DNA from: Planctomycetota bacterium
Lineage (GTDB): Bacteria > Planctomycetota > J058
Assembly: GCA_023954375.1 (NCBI GenBank)
Contig: JAMLIC010000002.1
Location: 186,001 to 250,000 of the forward strand
Length of the DNA stretch: 64,000 bases
Direction of reading: 5' to 3'
The notes beneath the pieces were generated by a model. The model saw nothing but the letters and a program-made list of their open reading frames with translations, did no database searches and had not been told where the DNA came from. A program made the position numbers and the translations under genes. Each line of letters begins with the position of its first letter. Within the stretch, counting starts at the first letter, position 1. Shown piece after piece: positions 62,721 through 64,000 of this stretch.

Positions 62721-62726
62721 AGTATA
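62721..62726 (-). promoter_or_regulatory. -10 box TATACT of psd-pssA
   Basis: TATACT on the minus strand, 6 nt before the psd GTG; one of the closest matches to TATAAT in the window. No Shine-Dalgarno between. Confidence 0.5.
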
Positions 62727-62829
62727 GACACGCCCCTCGCCTGCCGATCTCGATCGGTTCCGCGCCCGAAGCCAAGCTAAGGCTTTCCCCTATGGCAATA
62801 GGGCGTCCGGGGTTGCGTTGTCCGGGCCG

Positions 62830-62844
62830 CCAGACAGTGTCTGG
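62830..62844. promoter_or_regulatory. Palindrome CCAGACAGTGTCTGG
   Basis: A perfect 7+1+7 palindrome in the 224-bp divergent gap between psd and the PilX-like gene, about 95 bp upstream of the latter. The form is that of a dimeric repressor or activator site; the regulator is unknown. Nothing else in this gap is identified. Confidence 0.45.
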
Positions 62845-62938
62845 TTCGGCGGACACCCCTGGCGTCGTAACTGCTTCCTTCTCGATGCGCCGGATCGGGC
62901 CCTCAGGTTGCACCCGATGCCCACCGAGAGGCACCCCC

Positions 62939-64000
62939 ATGCGAGACCACGCTTCACCGAGATCGAGCCGCCGCCGTGGCGCCGCGCTCGTGCTCGTCAT
63001 GATCTTCGGCGTCGGCGCGCTCATGCTCGTCACGACCATGCTGGCGTTGACCGACAGCAGCGCGAAGTCGGTCGGCGAGATGCACGCGCAGAAGAACCTG
63101 ACGCTCGTGCTCAAGACCGGCATGGCCACGGCGATGGAGGAGATCATCTCCAACACCGACGCGGGTGGCGATGGGGTCGGCACGATCCTCGGCGGGGACG
63201 GCAACCCCGGCGTCGCGGTCACCTCGCCGACCGGGACGCTGCTCGGGCGCTACCGGGTCACGATCGACACGACCACGTTCCCCGGCAAGCAGGTCATGCG
63301 GGTCGTCGCGGCCCACCCCGACTTCACCGACTCCCCGCGCCGGCGCCTCGCCGCCTGCGAGGTAGAGGTGTCGAAGGGTCGGCTGCGCGGCGAGGCCAAC
63401 GCGCTCAGCTTCTCGGGCGAGACCGACGACGACAACAAGTTCCAGGCCCCTGCGAACGCCAACCACCTCATCATCCGCGCGCCGGACGGCGACGTCCCGG
63501 CCGTGAACCTCAGCGACTCCGGCCTCCACTCGAGCTTCAACTCCGTCATCGCGTCGAGCGCCACGATCCTCGGCCAGGACAAGGACAACCCCGACAGCCT
63601 GGGCAGCGGCGCGAACAGCGTGACCAACGACGAGCCTGGCGTCCTCAACGAGACGACCCTGTCGGGGGTGCGCACGGGGGTGGTCCAGCAGGCCGCGCAG
63701 GTGAAGAACAGCCTCCTCACCACGACCCTCGCCACGACCCTCGGCTCGGGCGGCGCCGGCACGCTCCTGCCGACGGGGAACTACTACGTGCCGGGCCACA
63801 CCAACATCAGCGGCACCCTCACCGGCTCGGGCACGCTGGTGATCGAGGGGAACCTGACGGTCAAGAACGGCGCCAAGCTCGACTGGAACGGCACGATCAT
63901 CGTCATCGGCAGCGTCTCCAACCCGAACTCGCAGAACGCCGAGGTCAAGTTCGAGAGCGGCGGCAAGCTGGACATGGACCACGCCAACAGCCAGAGCTTC
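62939..64000 (+). CDS. PilX-like type IV pilus-associated protein, partial
   Basis: Open to the window end (354 codons seen). The ATG at 62939 has GAGAGG 8 nt upstream. The N-terminus RRRGAALVLVMIFGVGALML has a basic stretch and a hydrophobic helix followed by LTDSSAKS, as in PilX N-terminal and pilus-assembly proteins that start with RxxGxALxxxL. The rest is beta-helix-like: repeats such as GTLTGSGTLVIEGNLTVKNGAKLDWNGT (split) resemble filamentous polymeric folds. Probably anchored in the inner membrane and exposed outside it. The C-terminus lies beyond the window. Confidence 0.7.
   Translation, partial: MRDHASPRSSRRRGAALVLVMIFGVGALMLVTTMLALTDSSAKSVGEMHAQKNLTLVLKTGMATAMEEIISNTDAGGDGVGTILGGDGNPGVAVTSPTGTLLGRYRVTIDTTTFPGKQVMRVVAAHPDFTDSPRRRLAACEVEVSKGRLRGEANALSFSGETDDDNKFQAPANANHLIIRAPDGDVPAVNLSDSGLHSSFNSVIASSATILGQDKDNPDSLGSGANSVTNDEPGVLNETTLSGVRTGVVQQAAQVKNSLLTTTLATTLGSGGAGTLLPTGNYYVPGHTNISGTLTGSGTLVIEGNLTVKNGAKLDWNGTIIVIGSVSNPNSQNAEVKFESGGKLDMDHANSQSF

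Overview
The window is a very GC-rich (clearly above 70 percent) bacterial chromosome segment with dense, mostly overlapping genes. Adjacent DUF1549/DUF1553 (CxxCH-bearing) and DUF1501 (twin-arginine) genes are a hallmark of Planctomycetota and related PVC bacteria. The many Ser/Thr-kinase and FHA proteins fit that lineage. The rest is ordinary bacterial housekeeping: ligA, ftsY, nusB, ribH, psd, pssA and a tRNA-Leu.

Layout. 1-5.8 kb: a B12-type radical SAM protein, a broken Ser/Thr kinase and a divergent intact membrane kinase with TPR-like repeats. 6-10.3 kb: rimK-like ATP-grasp ligase, HEAT-like protein with Asp-rich tail, tRNA-Leu(UAG), lone receiver, and a GNAT-histone-deacetylase-like fusion. 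10.34-10.65 kb: a 313-bp inverted-repeat element with TA at both ends. 10.65-14.4 kb (minus): an overlapping operon of FHA-pseudokinase, Cys-cluster protein, zinc ribbon and lipase. 14.5-18.6 kb: acidic repeat protein, coiled-coil membrane protein, small membrane protein and a UbiB/ABC1 kinase. 18.6-25.2 kb (minus) and 33.7-45.2 kb (plus): two clusters of an apparently undescribed protease system. 25-31.5 kb: small Cys protein, FHA, two methyltransferases, DUF1501 and DUF1549/1553 genes, and a RING-like membrane protein. 31.5-33.4 kb: ribH-nusB-ftsY. 45-54 kb: secreted protein, M20 peptidase, HHxxxDG acyltransferase, UspA, TerC, LigA, an FHA protein. 54-64 kb: MMPL/RND exporter, PEP-synthase-like enzyme, CarS-like protein, sensor kinase, PssA and Psd, and the start of a PilX-like protein.

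The main discovery candidate is the protease system. Four large proteins (21069-25154, 33663-35687, 36697-38784, 39896-42652) share N-terminal beta-rich modules, then HE[LF]GH, GHxGxHC, a C[ILV]M[YFW]G Met-turn-like motif and FCxxC. None has a signal peptide. They occur with four members of a second family of 329-371 aa (18617-19606, 35684-36700, 38784-39899, 44175-45212), and in the plus cluster large and small genes alternate with 1-4-nt overlaps. The largest protein carries two HELGH catalytic motifs. Another ends in a peptidoglycan-binding-like module and is followed by a candidate clan CD (caspase-like) cysteine peptidase. Both clusters have the same 20-bp motif, containing a TAGAAT box, upstream of their first gene. 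The biological role is not visible in the sequence; a set of non-Sec-exported effectors is one hypothesis.

Several transcription-unit-leading genes have a TAnnnT box only 6-9 nt before the start codon and no clear Shine-Dalgarno sequence, suggesting leaderless transcripts.
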